Shown: piece after piece, positions 9,499 through 16,858 of the stretch
Position numbering within the stretch: position 1 is the stretch's first letter
Layout of the letters: every line of letters begins with the position of its first letter
Assembly: GCA_963677695.2 (NCBI GenBank)
Contig: CAXXUJ010000001.1
Coordinates: forward strand, 1,364,001 to 1,428,000
Length of the DNA: 64,000 nucleotides
Direction of reading: 5' to 3'
From: SABI01 sp963677695
GTDB lineage: Bacteria > Spirochaetota > Spirochaetia > Sphaerochaetales > Sphaerochaetaceae
The notes under the pieces: generated by a model
What the model saw: the letters and a program-made list of their open reading frames with translations, nothing else
Database searches by the model: none
What the model was told of the DNA's origin: nothing
Program-made: the position numbers and the translations under genes

Positions 9499-9729
9499 CC
9501 TGTACGTATTTTACGTTCTGTGATATATCTACATACTGTCCGTCAGGCTCATGGCTTATGACGGTGTGGCGTTTTTCAGGTGAGATGAAGGTATTACCGG
9601 ACCATCATCCCAAGCCTACCTTTCCCAGGGAATAGTCCTGAAGCCCATGCCCTTCACGTGAGAATGAGGACAATAAGATACAAAATCTCCAGGCAAGGTG
9701 AAGTGTCTGAAGAAAAGGTTAAGTTGATT
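9499..9729 (+). promoter_or_regulatory. Long 5' leader of the rplM-rpsI operon
   Basis: The 230 bp between the promoter and the L13 start contain no gene. A stem CCGTCA (9540-9545) / TGACGG (9559-9564) is visible. The hairpin contains an ATG that opens a 10-codon frame (9551-9583, MAYDGVAFFR). Long structured leaders of ribosomal-protein operons often bind the encoded protein for feedback control, so an L13 or S9 autoregulatory site is possible. I do not recognise a named Rfam family here. Confidence 0.4.
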
Positions 9730-10158
9730 ATGAAAACTATTTTTGTAAAACCAGCTTCGATCGAGAAGAAATGGTATCTCCTCGATGCGAAGGGAAAGAA
9801 CCTGGGAAGAGTCGCAGTTGCTGCAGCTCGAATTCTCCGTGGAAAGAACAAGCCTGAGTATGCTCCCCATGCAGATAATGGTGACTTCGTCATTATCATC
9901 AATGCTGCCGAGGCAAACCTCACAGGTAACAAGTATACTGACAAGACCTACTACCGGCACTCAAACTACCCCGGTGGTCTCACAGCAGAATCCTACAAGG
10001 ATATGGTCGTGCGCAAGCCCACCTTCCCCATGGAACATGCGGTCAAGGGTATGCTTCCCAAGGGTGCTCTCGGGAACAAACTGTTCACAAACATGAAAGT
10101 GTATGCTGGTGAAAATCACCCGCACGCAGCACAGCAGCCTATTCAGGTTGAACTCTAA
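9730..10158 (+). CDS. rplM: 50S ribosomal protein L13
   Basis: Large-subunit ribosomal protein, 142 residues. The start at MKTIFVKPASIEKKWYLLDA matches the normal L13 N-terminus, so an upstream in-frame ATG at 9658 is rejected. Conserved segments include GKNLGRVAVAAARILRGK, YAPHADNGDFVIIINA, YRHSNYPGG and the MLPKGALG element. It is followed after 15 bp by rpsI, the near-universal L13-S9 pairing. Confidence 0.96.
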   Translation: MKTIFVKPASIEKKWYLLDAKGKNLGRVAVAAARILRGKNKPEYAPHADNGDFVIIINAAEANLTGNKYTDKTYYRHSNYPGGLTAESYKDMVVRKPTFPMEHAVKGMLPKGALGNKLFTNMKVYAGENHPHAAQQPIQVEL

Positions 10159-10173
10159 GGCAGGAGCGATAAC

Positions 10174-10587
10174 GTGGCTACAAAGAAAACTGAGAAAAAT
10201 GTAAACCTCGGACTCGGAACAGGTCGTCGTAAGACCGCTGTTGCAAGAGTCTATCTGAGAGACGGCGAAGGCAAGATCACCGTCAATGGAAGAGACGTCG
10301 AAGAATATTTCGTCGATCCTCTCAACGTCTATATGGTAAAGCAGCCCCTTGATGTGACAAACACACTTCAGAAGTATGACCTTGTCATCACTGTAAAGGG
10401 TGGCGGACCTACCGGTCAGGCAGGTGCATGCCGTCACGGTGTAGCACGGGCCCTCGTCGCTTGCGACGAATCAAACCGCTCCGTACTCCACGAGAACGGA
10501 TTCATGACACGAGACTCCAGAATGGTCGAAAGAAAGAAATACGGTCAGCCTGGTGCACGTAAGAAGTTCCAGTTCTCAAAACGTTAA
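10174..10587 (+). CDS. rpsI: 30S ribosomal protein S9
   Basis: Small-subunit protein of 137 residues whose C-terminal tail reaches the P-site tRNA. It begins with GTG preceded by GGCAGGAG. Recognisable parts are GTGRRKTAVARVYLR, the GGGPTGQAGACRHGVARAL stretch and the basic end KKYGQPGARKKFQFSKR, which finishes in the invariant SKR. Cotranscribed with rplM; recX starts 12 bp after its stop. Confidence 0.96.
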   Translation: MATKKTEKNVNLGLGTGRRKTAVARVYLRDGEGKITVNGRDVEEYFVDPLNVYMVKQPLDVTNTLQKYDLVITVKGGGPTGQAGACRHGVARALVACDESNRSVLHENGFMTRDSRMVERKKYGQPGARKKFQFSKR

Positions 10588-10599
10588 GAGAACTTACTC

Positions 10600-11205
10600 A
10601 TGGCATTTGCCAGAATCGAAGAGGGCCCGAAGCGCGGAAGCTGCACAGCATCTGCGGAGGATGGGTCCTCTTTTATTATCCCCTCATCTCTTCTCCCTCT
10701 CTATCATCTCAGAAAAGATCAACAGCTCAGTGAAAGTGAGTACCTCTCGCTGAAAGAGACGATCACGACACGGCTGTGCCGTGACAAGGCGGTCACCCTC
10801 ATCGCTCGGCGCGATCATGGAAGAAGGGAACTCATCATAAAACTGATCCAGAAAGGTTTCAACAAGGAAACAGCAGGAACTGTGACTGACGCTCTGTGTG
10901 AACAGGGAGTTCTTGATGATGTGAAATTTGCCTACCAGTTCATCCTCTCGCGCCAAAGGCGCAATCCCGAAGGAATCTCACTGCTGAAGATGCGTCTGAA
11001 GGAAAAGGGCGTATCCTCTGAGGATATTGAAAAGGCGGTGACTCAGTACCTCGAGGACGGTACCTATCACGAAGATATTGCAAGAGCGGCAGCAAAGCTT
11101 GCCAGAAAGGGAAGCTCGAAGGAGCTGCTTGAAGCAAAGCTTCGCAGGAAGGGGTTTTCTTCCCGTGAATATCGAGAGATACTGGAAGAGTCGGAAATTG
11201 ACTGA
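10600..11205 (+). CDS. recX: RecX-family regulatory protein
   Basis: RecX modulates RecA filaments. The 201-residue protein has three-helix RecX repeats: LIARRDHGRRELIIKLIQKGF, then VLDDVKFAYQFILSRQ with RNPEGISLLKMRLKEKG, and KGSSKELLEAKLRRKGF. The first ~45 residues are a poorly conserved extension typical of larger RecX forms. The start ATG follows rpsI by 12 bp and has an AGAG-type site. recA is not adjacent, so the link to RecA rests on family identity. Placement behind rpsI suggests co-expression with the ribosomal operon. Confidence 0.85.
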   Translation: MAFARIEEGPKRGSCTASAEDGSSFIIPSSLLPLYHLRKDQQLSESEYLSLKETITTRLCRDKAVTLIARRDHGRRELIIKLIQKGFNKETAGTVTDALCEQGVLDDVKFAYQFILSRQRRNPEGISLLKMRLKEKGVSSEDIEKAVTQYLEDGTYHEDIARAAAKLARKGSSKELLEAKLRRKGFSSREYREILEESEID

Positions 11206-11218
11206 GAGGGAGGTTCCT

Positions 11219-11458
11219 ATGATTGAAGTTGTAGAAGCAAGGTTTGAAAGTGATTATATTCTCAAGCTGAAGTTCAATACCGGGCAGGAGGGATTGGTTG
11301 ATCTTTCAGATCAGCTCTGGGGACCTGCATTCACTGCTCTCAAGGATCCGAATTACTTTAAAAGGGTTGCCGTTTCCTCTACCCTGGGTACCATCACCTG
11401 GCCAAACGGTGCAGATTTCGCACCAGAATTTCTTTTAGAGCACCTTTCTCCTCTGTAA
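11219..11458 (+). CDS. DUF2442 domain protein
   Basis: A 79-residue protein matching the DUF2442 family: an N-terminal beta-rich segment (VEARFESDYILKLKFNTG), then EGLVDLSDQLWGPAFTALKDPNYF and the C-terminal TITWPNGADFAPEFL, where WPNGADFAPE is the family hallmark. An AGGGAGGTTCCT site precedes the ATG, so longer in-frame starts are not used. DUF2442 proteins often accompany DUF4160 partners in toxin-antitoxin-like pairs, but no DUF4160 gene is present here. It lies 13 bp after recX and opens a small toxin-antitoxin island. Confidence 0.8.
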   Translation: MIEVVEARFESDYILKLKFNTGQEGLVDLSDQLWGPAFTALKDPNYFKRVAVSSTLGTITWPNGADFAPEFLLEHLSPL

Positions 11459-11560
11459 TCTCAATAGCACAACACAACAGTTCCAGCAACTCAATACAAG
11501 CAGGATCAATGTCCCTGTAGTACTTCCTTATGAGAAAGGACTCTCAAGGAGGTTGTTAGC

Positions 11561-11881
11561 GTGTTTCCAAAAGGCACACATTGGGTTATATTATATTATA
11601 GAGGAAAGATATTCAGATGGAACGAAGAAAAGGATCTGCTCTTGAGGGAAACAAGAGGAGTTTCTTTCGAGGATATAGCTTCCAGAATCCTGATGGGTGG
11701 ACTGCTTGATAGCAGGTCACATTCGAATAAGGAGAAGTACGAACATCAGAAGATCTTTATAGTAGAGATGAAAGAGTATGCATACATTGTTCCCTATGTG
11801 GAAAGTGAGTATGAGATATTTCTTAAGACAATCATTCCAAGCAGGAAAGAAACAAAGAGATATCTGGGAGGTGAAAAATGA
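11561..11881 (+). CDS. BrnT-like toxin of a type II toxin-antitoxin pair
   Basis: A 106-residue basic protein read from GTG behind a strong AAGGAGG site (11547-11552). The layout FRWNEEKDLLLRETRGVSFEDI, then an F-V-Y-Y core and a terminal KTIIPSRKETKRY, resembles the BrnT ribonuclease-toxin family (W-xx-K ... GVSFE ... R-A/S-RK). The four-base ATGA overlap with the next gene, a CopG-type antitoxin, is the normal toxin-first arrangement of this pair. Function as an mRNA-cleaving toxin is inferred from family and context; similarity is by motif reading only. It could also belong to a neighbouring, unnamed toxin family. Confidence 0.65.
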   Translation: MFPKGTHWVILYYRGKIFRWNEEKDLLLRETRGVSFEDIASRILMGGLLDSRSHSNKEKYEHQKIFIVEMKEYAYIVPYVESEYEIFLKTIIPSRKETKRYLGGEK

Positions 11882-12459
11882 ACTTAGAGCCCTATGAACA
11901 GGAAATATTGAAGGATTTTGAGGAAGGTAAATATGAGATTATTCCTCACAGTGAAAAGGAAAGGCAGCGTTTGAAGGAGATTGCAGCTCGAACCCTTAGA
12001 ATGAAGGGGCGAAGAGCGAATGTCAGACTTTCAGAGCTTGATTATCAGGCAATCCAGAAGAAGGCGATGCAGGAGGGTATTCCCTATCAGACCCTGATCG
12101 CGAGTCTGATCCACAAATATACCACAGGACTTCTCATTGACCGATCATCAGAGACTCCTGTGCTAGAAGGAGATTTGGATCCCTATGAACAGGATATACT
12201 CAATGAAGTTGAGGCCGGGAATTTTGTATCTGATAACCTTAGCGATGCTGAACGGGATCGTCTGAAGGAGATTGCGGCTCGAACCCTTAGGATGAAGGGT
12301 AGGAGAGTGAATATCAGGCTCACAGAGTTTGAATATCAGGCAATCCAGAAGAAGGCGATGCAGGAGGGTCTTCCCTATCAGACCCTGATCGCGAGTCTGA
12401 TCCACAAATATACCACAGGACTTCTCATTGACCGATCATCAGAGACTCCTGCTCTATAG
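11878..12459 (+). CDS. CopG-type antitoxin with internal tandem duplication
   Basis: A 193-residue protein made of two 97-residue copies of one antitoxin unit. Each has an acidic N-terminal arm (PYEQEIL / PYEQDIL), a linker (RLKEIAARTLRMKGRR), and a ribbon-helix-helix-like end (NVRLSELDYQAIQKKAM, YQTLIASLIHKYTTGLL). This is the usual architecture of the CopG-family antitoxins that partner BrnT-like toxins, which normally have one unit of about 90 residues. It overlaps the toxin stop by 4 bp. Such antitoxins neutralise the toxin and repress the operon; with two units one chain could supply a whole ribbon-helix-helix dimer. That last point is inference. Confidence 0.75.
   Translation: MNLEPYEQEILKDFEEGKYEIIPHSEKERQRLKEIAARTLRMKGRRANVRLSELDYQAIQKKAMQEGIPYQTLIASLIHKYTTGLLIDRSSETPVLEGDLDPYEQDILNEVEAGNFVSDNLSDAERDRLKEIAARTLRMKGRRVNIRLTEFEYQAIQKKAMQEGLPYQTLIASLIHKYTTGLLIDRSSETPAL
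12042..12160 (+). repeat. Direct repeat copy 1 inside the duplicated antitoxin gene
   Basis: About 119 bp that recur at 12333-12451 with a single difference (ATT versus CTT codon near 12080), offset exactly 291 bp or 97 codons. The 5' halves of the two units are far more diverged, so the 3' halves look recently homogenised. Confidence 0.85.
12333..12451 (+). repeat. Direct repeat copy 2 inside the duplicated antitoxin gene
   Basis: Second copy of the near-identical 119-bp block at 12042-12160. It encodes the same YQAIQKKAM to RSSETP segment of the second antitoxin unit. Confidence 0.85.
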
Positions 12460-12516
12460 ACTGAAGTCCTTGAAGGCTGCAATGGCTTTGTGTATATACA
12501 GGAGAGGAGGGGCGAG

Positions 12517-12759
12517 ATGAAATTCGGTACAGTATGTACATGTAAAAGTACTCAGGCAGTTCAGCTCCCTTCAGATGCACGATTCCCTGAAGGGGTGAAG
12601 AGGGTTGCGGTTCACAAGGTCGGCGCCTCAATCATACTGACGCCGTTGAAGCATGCCTGGACTGATTTTTTTCTGTCTGAATCTTCAATCGGAGGGAGTC
12701 CTGAAGATTTCCTACCCGAACGAGCATCTCAGAATCAGAAAGATAGGGAACCGCTCTAA
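12517..12759 (+). CDS. VapB-type antitoxin without a visible toxin partner
   Basis: An 80-residue protein with the VapB/VagC swapped-hairpin AbrB-like fold signature: CKSTQAVQLPSDARFPEGVKRVAVHKVG followed by IILTPLKHAWTDFF. The start is set by GGAGAGGAGGGG ahead of ATG AAA TTC. VapB antitoxins normally precede a PIN-domain VapC ribonuclease, but only 84 bp follow before the end of the opposing lipoprotein gene, and they encode no PIN domain. It is therefore an orphan antitoxin, a regulator or a remnant. Its acidic tail is longer than the minimal family form. Confidence 0.7.
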   Translation: MKFGTVCTCKSTQAVQLPSDARFPEGVKRVAVHKVGASIILTPLKHAWTDFFLSESSIGGSPEDFLPERASQNQKDREPL

Positions 12760-12843
12760 TGCGAGCAGTGTTCTGCAGAACCGAAATAAGTGAGCTGCTT
12801 CAGAGTTTTAGGTATTAAATCCACTCAGATCCATAGCAGCTTT

Positions 12844-14079
12844 TCAATGTATACGGTAGAGATAATCATAGAGTGCGCCGTTATTATAAGCCTCTGAAGG
12901 TATCTGGTAGGTATAGGTCTCCCCCGATACAAGTTCCATGGAGCTGTTGTAACTGACTCTTTCCCCTTCACTGTTCATGATCTTGTTCTCCGGAGGAATG
13001 ATATAGACCCCATCTTCCGGTACAGTGAAACTGATGGTATAAACTGTCGGGCTGCTTGCATCGTCTGCAGTCCATGGTACACCCTGACCATACGTAGCTG
13101 AAACGCGCACATAATCAATATCAAGACTGTCACCGAGGAACTCGAAAAGATCAATGGCATTCGGGAATCCGAAATCGGAAAACGAAAAGCCGGTCTGTTC
13201 AGCGAATTCTTCGGGAGTAAGATAGAGTGAATGTTCCTCAGAGCGACTGTCAGTAAATCGACCGAAGTAGGTACCGTAGTTGCTTAAAGGAAGATAGTAG
13301 GTGTCGTACATGACTTCTTCCCCTGCATATGCATATGTCAGATTGGCTGCAGCATTCTCTATTGCATCAAATGAATGCGTTTCCAGGGAAATGGGTGAAG
13401 AAATATCTGCATAGGAAATTGAAATGAACCCGTATGAACTGATAGCTGTTCCCCGAAGGAAGGTGTCGATGTTCATCCCTACCGGAATACTGAAGGATCC
13501 ATCCGATTCATCTTCGCTTAGTATATATACATGTGCTGACCCCTTTGCTTTCATCTCCTTATATGCACCCGTTTCCTTATCGAATATGATGTCTCCCCCA
13601 TCAATGGTATACATAATGGCGAAGGAGCCTCTGGGGAAGTCTACCCATATATTCTGTGAGTAATCGAAGGTATTGTCGCTGTACAGGGTGAGAATGATCT
13701 CTCCGTTATCTTCTGGCAGTGTATAGGTGATGGTGTAGGTCCCGGTCTCGGTATCTGATGTGATGATTCCCTCTACCTCGAGTCCGAAGATATGAACAGA
13801 GTGTGTCTGATTTTGGTCTGAAGAATCGGAATTCTCTGTGAAGCCGGTCAGCTGCGGGAGGAATGTCGTTCCATTCATCTCTGCTTCATCATACTCCTGA
13901 GCATCAATACTTCTTGATTTCACGATACTGTTCTGGAATATCGGAAGGACTTTCATTCCCTGGTCACTTGATTCCAATGAAAGTGTCATGTCCGCATCAG
14001 TGCTGCAGCTTGCCAGAAAGGTTATGATCCCAGCACAGAAAAGTAGTGCGAGGGTATGGAGAAAGCGGGTCGATTTCAT
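12844..14079 (-). CDS. Hypothetical lipoprotein
   Basis: A 411-residue exported protein I cannot assign to a named family. The chosen ATG (MKSTRFLHTLALL) has an AAGGGA site; two further ATGs upstream in frame are less well placed. A type II signal peptide ends in the lipobox LASC, so the mature protein is lipid-anchored at Cys24. The mature part is acidic, Ser/Thr/Tyr-rich and beta-like, with repeated short strands such as YTITYTLPEDNG and VYTISFTVPEDG. These two similar motifs suggest two beta-sandwich modules. It is transcribed alone and converges on the vapB gene. Confidence 0.65.
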   Translation of the reverse strand: MKSTRFLHTLALLFCAGIITFLASCSTDADMTLSLESSDQGMKVLPIFQNSIVKSRSIDAQEYDEAEMNGTTFLPQLTGFTENSDSSDQNQTHSVHIFGLEVEGIITSDTETGTYTITYTLPEDNGEIILTLYSDNTFDYSQNIWVDFPRGSFAIMYTIDGGDIIFDKETGAYKEMKAKGSAHVYILSEDESDGSFSIPVGMNIDTFLRGTAISSYGFISISYADISSPISLETHSFDAIENAAANLTYAYAGEEVMYDTYYLPLSNYGTYFGRFTDSRSEEHSLYLTPEEFAEQTGFSFSDFGFPNAIDLFEFLGDSLDIDYVRVSATYGQGVPWTADDASSPTVYTISFTVPEDGVYIIPPENKIMNSEGERVSYNSSMELVSGETYTYQIPSEAYNNGALYDYLYRIH

Positions 14080-14173
14080 ATGTGTTCCCTTATTCATTCG
14101 AAGATGTTCCATATGTTAGCCCGTAAAAAATAAAGAGTTCAAGAATAAAGGATTGGAAAACAGAAAAAGAATA

Positions 14174-14206
14174 TAAAAAAAAGTGAGCCACCGAAGCAGC
14201 TCACTT
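14174..14206 (-). terminator. Rho-independent terminator of eno
   Basis: On the minus strand AAGTGAGC (14206-14199) pairs with GCTCACTT (14188-14181) and is followed directly by a run of T residues (A-run 14174-14180 on the plus strand). It lies 37 bp after the enolase stop. Confidence 0.85.
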
Positions 14207-14242
14207 TCTAGATTGGTGAAAGATTATCTTTCAGAACGGTTC

Positions 14243-15538
14243 TTATAGAACTTTGAAAGCCTTCTTTCCAGCGTACACTGCTGTGTCACCGAGGTAGTCC
14301 TCGATTCTCATCAGCTGGTTGTACTTTGCGAGCCTGTCAGAGCGGCTCATTGAACCGGTCTTGATCTGGCCGGTCTGGAGTGCGACAACGAGGTCAGCAA
14401 TGAAGTTATCTTCTGTTTCACCTGAGCGGTGTGAGACGATAGCTGTGTAGCCTGCCTTGTGTGCCATCTCGATAGCCTGGAAGGTTTCGGTAAGAGTACC
14501 GATCTGGTTTACCTTGATAAGGATTGAGTTACCGGTTGCGGTCTCGATACCCTTTTCAAGTCTCTTGGTGTTTGTAACGAACAGGTCGTCACCAACGAGC
14601 TGAACCTTGTCGCCGATAGCATCGGTGAGCATCTTCCAGCCTTCCCAGTCATCTTCATCCATACCGTCTTCGATAGAAACGATGGGGTACTTCTCTGCCC
14701 AAGTGGTCCAGAGTGCAACCATCTCTTCGCTTGAAAGCTCTTCGCCTGTTGACCATCTGAGAACGTACTTCTTCTTCTTGTCGTCGTACAGTTCGCTTGA
14801 AGCGGGGTCGAGAGCGATCATGAAGTCGCCGTCTCTACCAGCAGTGTAACCTGCGTTCTTGATAGCTTCCATGATGACTTCAAGTGCTTCTTCGTTTGAC
14901 TGAAGGTCGGGAGCGAAACCACCCTCGTCACCGACGCTGGTGTTATAGCCTCTGCCCTTGAGAACAGTCTTGAGGTTGTGGAATACTTCAGCAACCATCT
15001 GTACAGCCTGGCGAATGCTTGTAGCACCGATAGGCATGACCATGAACTCCTGGAAGTCAACCTTGTTGTCTGAGTGTGCGCCGCCGTTGATGATGTTAGC
15101 CATCGGAACGGGAAGAACACATGCGTGGTAAGCACCGAGGTATTTGAAAAGGGGAACACCAAGGTAGTCTGCTGCGGCACGTGCAACTGCCATCGAGACA
15201 CCGAGGATTGCGTTTGCACCGAGCTTGCTCTTGTTTTCAGTTCCATCGAGGGCAAGCATTGCCTGGTCGATAGCAACCTGATCGAGTGCGTCGAGACCTT
15301 CGAGTTCAGGAGCGATGATGGTGTTAACGTTATCTACAGCCTTGAGAACTCCCTTACCGAGGTATCTTTTCTTGTCGCCGTCACGAAGTTCGACAGCTTC
15401 ATGAACGCCTGTGGATGCTCCGGAGGGAACAGCTGCTCGGCCCATGGATCCATCTTCGAGGATGACATCAACCTCTACTGTGGGATTACCTCTTGAGTCA
15501 AGAATCTCTCTTGCTTCTACAAATTCAATGATACTCAT
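14243..15538 (-). CDS. eno: Enolase
   Basis: Glycolytic enzyme converting 2-phosphoglycerate to phosphoenolpyruvate, 431 residues, full length. Signatures seen: EILDSRGNPTVEVDV, SGASTGVHEAVELRDG, the metal-binding GDEGGFAP, SIEDGMDEDDW and GDDLFVTN, and the active-site loops ILIKVNQIGTLTET and SHRSGETEDNFIADL. It has a good AGGAGAG site, its own promoter and its own terminator, so it is monocistronic. Codon use is strongly biased, as expected of an abundant enzyme. Confidence 0.97.
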   Translation of the reverse strand: MSIIEFVEAREILDSRGNPTVEVDVILEDGSMGRAAVPSGASTGVHEAVELRDGDKKRYLGKGVLKAVDNVNTIIAPELEGLDALDQVAIDQAMLALDGTENKSKLGANAILGVSMAVARAAADYLGVPLFKYLGAYHACVLPVPMANIINGGAHSDNKVDFQEFMVMPIGATSIRQAVQMVAEVFHNLKTVLKGRGYNTSVGDEGGFAPDLQSNEEALEVIMEAIKNAGYTAGRDGDFMIALDPASSELYDDKKKKYVLRWSTGEELSSEEMVALWTTWAEKYPIVSIEDGMDEDDWEGWKMLTDAIGDKVQLVGDDLFVTNTKRLEKGIETATGNSILIKVNQIGTLTETFQAIEMAHKAGYTAIVSHRSGETEDNFIADLVVALQTGQIKTGSMSRSDRLAKYNQLMRIEDYLGDTAVYAGKKAFKVL

Positions 15539-15570
15539 GAATATACTCTCCTAAATTTCATTATGGTCAA

Positions 15571-15599
15571 AATATGGTTGTTTTTACTCAGATTGTCAA
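15571..15599 (-). promoter_or_regulatory. Promoter of eno
   Basis: On the minus strand TTGACA (15599-15594) is followed after 17 bp by CATATT (15576-15571). An alternative -10, TATTTT, has a 19-bp spacer. The consensus -35 and the position, about 35 bp before the ATG, support it as the enolase promoter. Confidence 0.6.
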
Positions 15600-15667
15600 G
15601 CGAACGGGGCCCTTCTACCTCATTATACTCTTGCAATTTAGAGTCAAACCGGTACACTTGTTCAGTG

Positions 15668-16612
15668 ATGATAGATAATGAACAGACAATATATTACAAT
15701 CTGCCTCCCCTGAACGATGAATTCATGTTCCAGATCATATTCTGCATGGAAGACCAGGGGAATGAATACCTGCTTGACCTTGAGAAACAGATCATTGTGG
15801 AGCATGTCTTTGTCCAGGAAAGAGAGCAGGCCGATGAACAGCGATTTCTCTCACTTCCTGAGTGGCTTCCTTCAGACGGGTACCATACAATGGAGAAGTT
15901 CGTAGCCACCCTCCGCAACCCTGTCTTCCGTGAAAGGCTGAGGGAAGTCCTGCAGGCGGGAAGAGGAGTATTCAGGCAGTTCAAGAACGTTGTCCATGAG
16001 ATGCCTGCAGTCGAACGACTCTGGTTCCATTTCAAAGACAGGGAAATGCAGAAAAGGATCTATGAGTGGTATGAACTCTATGATGCAGCCTTCACCTTCT
16101 CCCGTCTCCCCGGCGAAGGAATGGAGGATGAGAACCTCGATGCATTAAAAGAAGATTTCGAGTTCAGTGATAAGATCGCAGAATACCCTGAGCAGTTCGA
16201 GCAGCTGAAGCAGGAAGGGATAGCCCTTTATCAGAACACAGGAGCACCCTACAGAACCTACCTTATAGATGATATCGAGAAGGCATGGACCATTGGAGAA
16301 GGGGACCATGTTCTCTTCGCCGTCACTCCGGAACATGAGGTGGCAGGATGTATTGTCTGGCACTACGAAATGGGCTCCCCCGCAGTGATTAGAGCCTACT
16401 GCATACGCAAGTCCTTTCGAGGTCTCGGACTGTTCCATCTCCTGTTCGACAGAGTATGTGACCGTTCGCACACTATGGGTTCAACAGGAGTTATCCTCGA
16501 ATTATGGAACGATTTTATCCCGTTGGAAGCGATGTTGAAGGAAATTTCGGTAAAAAGTATTAAAAAAAGCGTATTTTTCGAAAATTCTTCATGGCTAGAT
16601 TCAAAATTGTGA
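15668..16612 (+). CDS. UPF0158 domain fused to a GNAT-like acetyltransferase domain
   Basis: A 314-residue two-domain protein. Residues about 1-130 match UPF0158: CMEDQGNEYLLDLE, LPEWLPSDGYHTMEKFV, LRNPVFRERLREVLQAGRGVFRQFK. Residues about 185-300 look like a GNAT N-acyltransferase, with VAGCIVWHYEMGSPAVIRAYCIRKSFRGLGLFHLLFDRV, where the RKSFRGLGLF segment fits the acetyl-CoA-binding R/Q-x-x-G-x-G/A loop. The ATG follows GTG and has no clear ribosome binding site. It is divergent from eno, 130 bp apart. Substrate unknown; the UPF0158 part has no established function. UPF0158 and fold calls are by eye. Confidence 0.7.
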   Translation: MIDNEQTIYYNLPPLNDEFMFQIIFCMEDQGNEYLLDLEKQIIVEHVFVQEREQADEQRFLSLPEWLPSDGYHTMEKFVATLRNPVFRERLREVLQAGRGVFRQFKNVVHEMPAVERLWFHFKDREMQKRIYEWYELYDAAFTFSRLPGEGMEDENLDALKEDFEFSDKIAEYPEQFEQLKQEGIALYQNTGAPYRTYLIDDIEKAWTIGEGDHVLFAVTPEHEVAGCIVWHYEMGSPAVIRAYCIRKSFRGLGLFHLLFDRVCDRSHTMGSTGVILELWNDFIPLEAMLKEISVKSIKKSVFFENSSWLDSKL

Positions 16613-16759
16613 TGTATACTACATGCAATTAGCTAGGACGGAGATTACTATTTGTTTTATATAGCTTTGACATAAATTTAATGTACGACACCAGAGGGAA
16701 CACAAATTGTTAATATTTCGTTCAATGTGTGCGCCTGACGGTCTCAGCGTTATTTTATC

Positions 16760-16788
16760 TTGACAGGTATATGGACGGTTGTTATAAT
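16760..16788 (+). promoter_or_regulatory. Perfect consensus sigma-70 promoter of the outer-membrane protein gene
   Basis: TTGACA (16760-16765), a 17-bp spacer and TATAAT (16783-16788): every base of the canonical hexamers and the ideal spacing. It gives a leader of about 65 nt ahead of the ATG at 16859. Confidence 0.9.
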
Positions 16789-16858
16789 CCGTTTTGTATA
16801 ACGAAAAAAGGGAAAAAGCGGGTCATTGCGCCTGCCCCGAATATTTTTTGGAGGAAGT

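Noticed and set aside
9658..9729. Upstream in-frame ATG that would extend ribosomal protein L13 by 24 residues
   Set aside because: The canonical L13 N-terminus begins at MKTIFVKPAS; the extension matches nothing and lies in the leader.
12760..12843. Possible VapC toxin fragment after vapB
   Set aside because: The short frame MRAVFCRTEISELLQSFRY has no PIN-domain motif and stops after 19 codons.
16667..16695. A second TTGACA at 16667-16672 ahead of the outer-membrane protein gene
   Set aside because: No -10-like hexamer at 16-18 bp; the perfect promoter at 16760-16788 explains transcription better.
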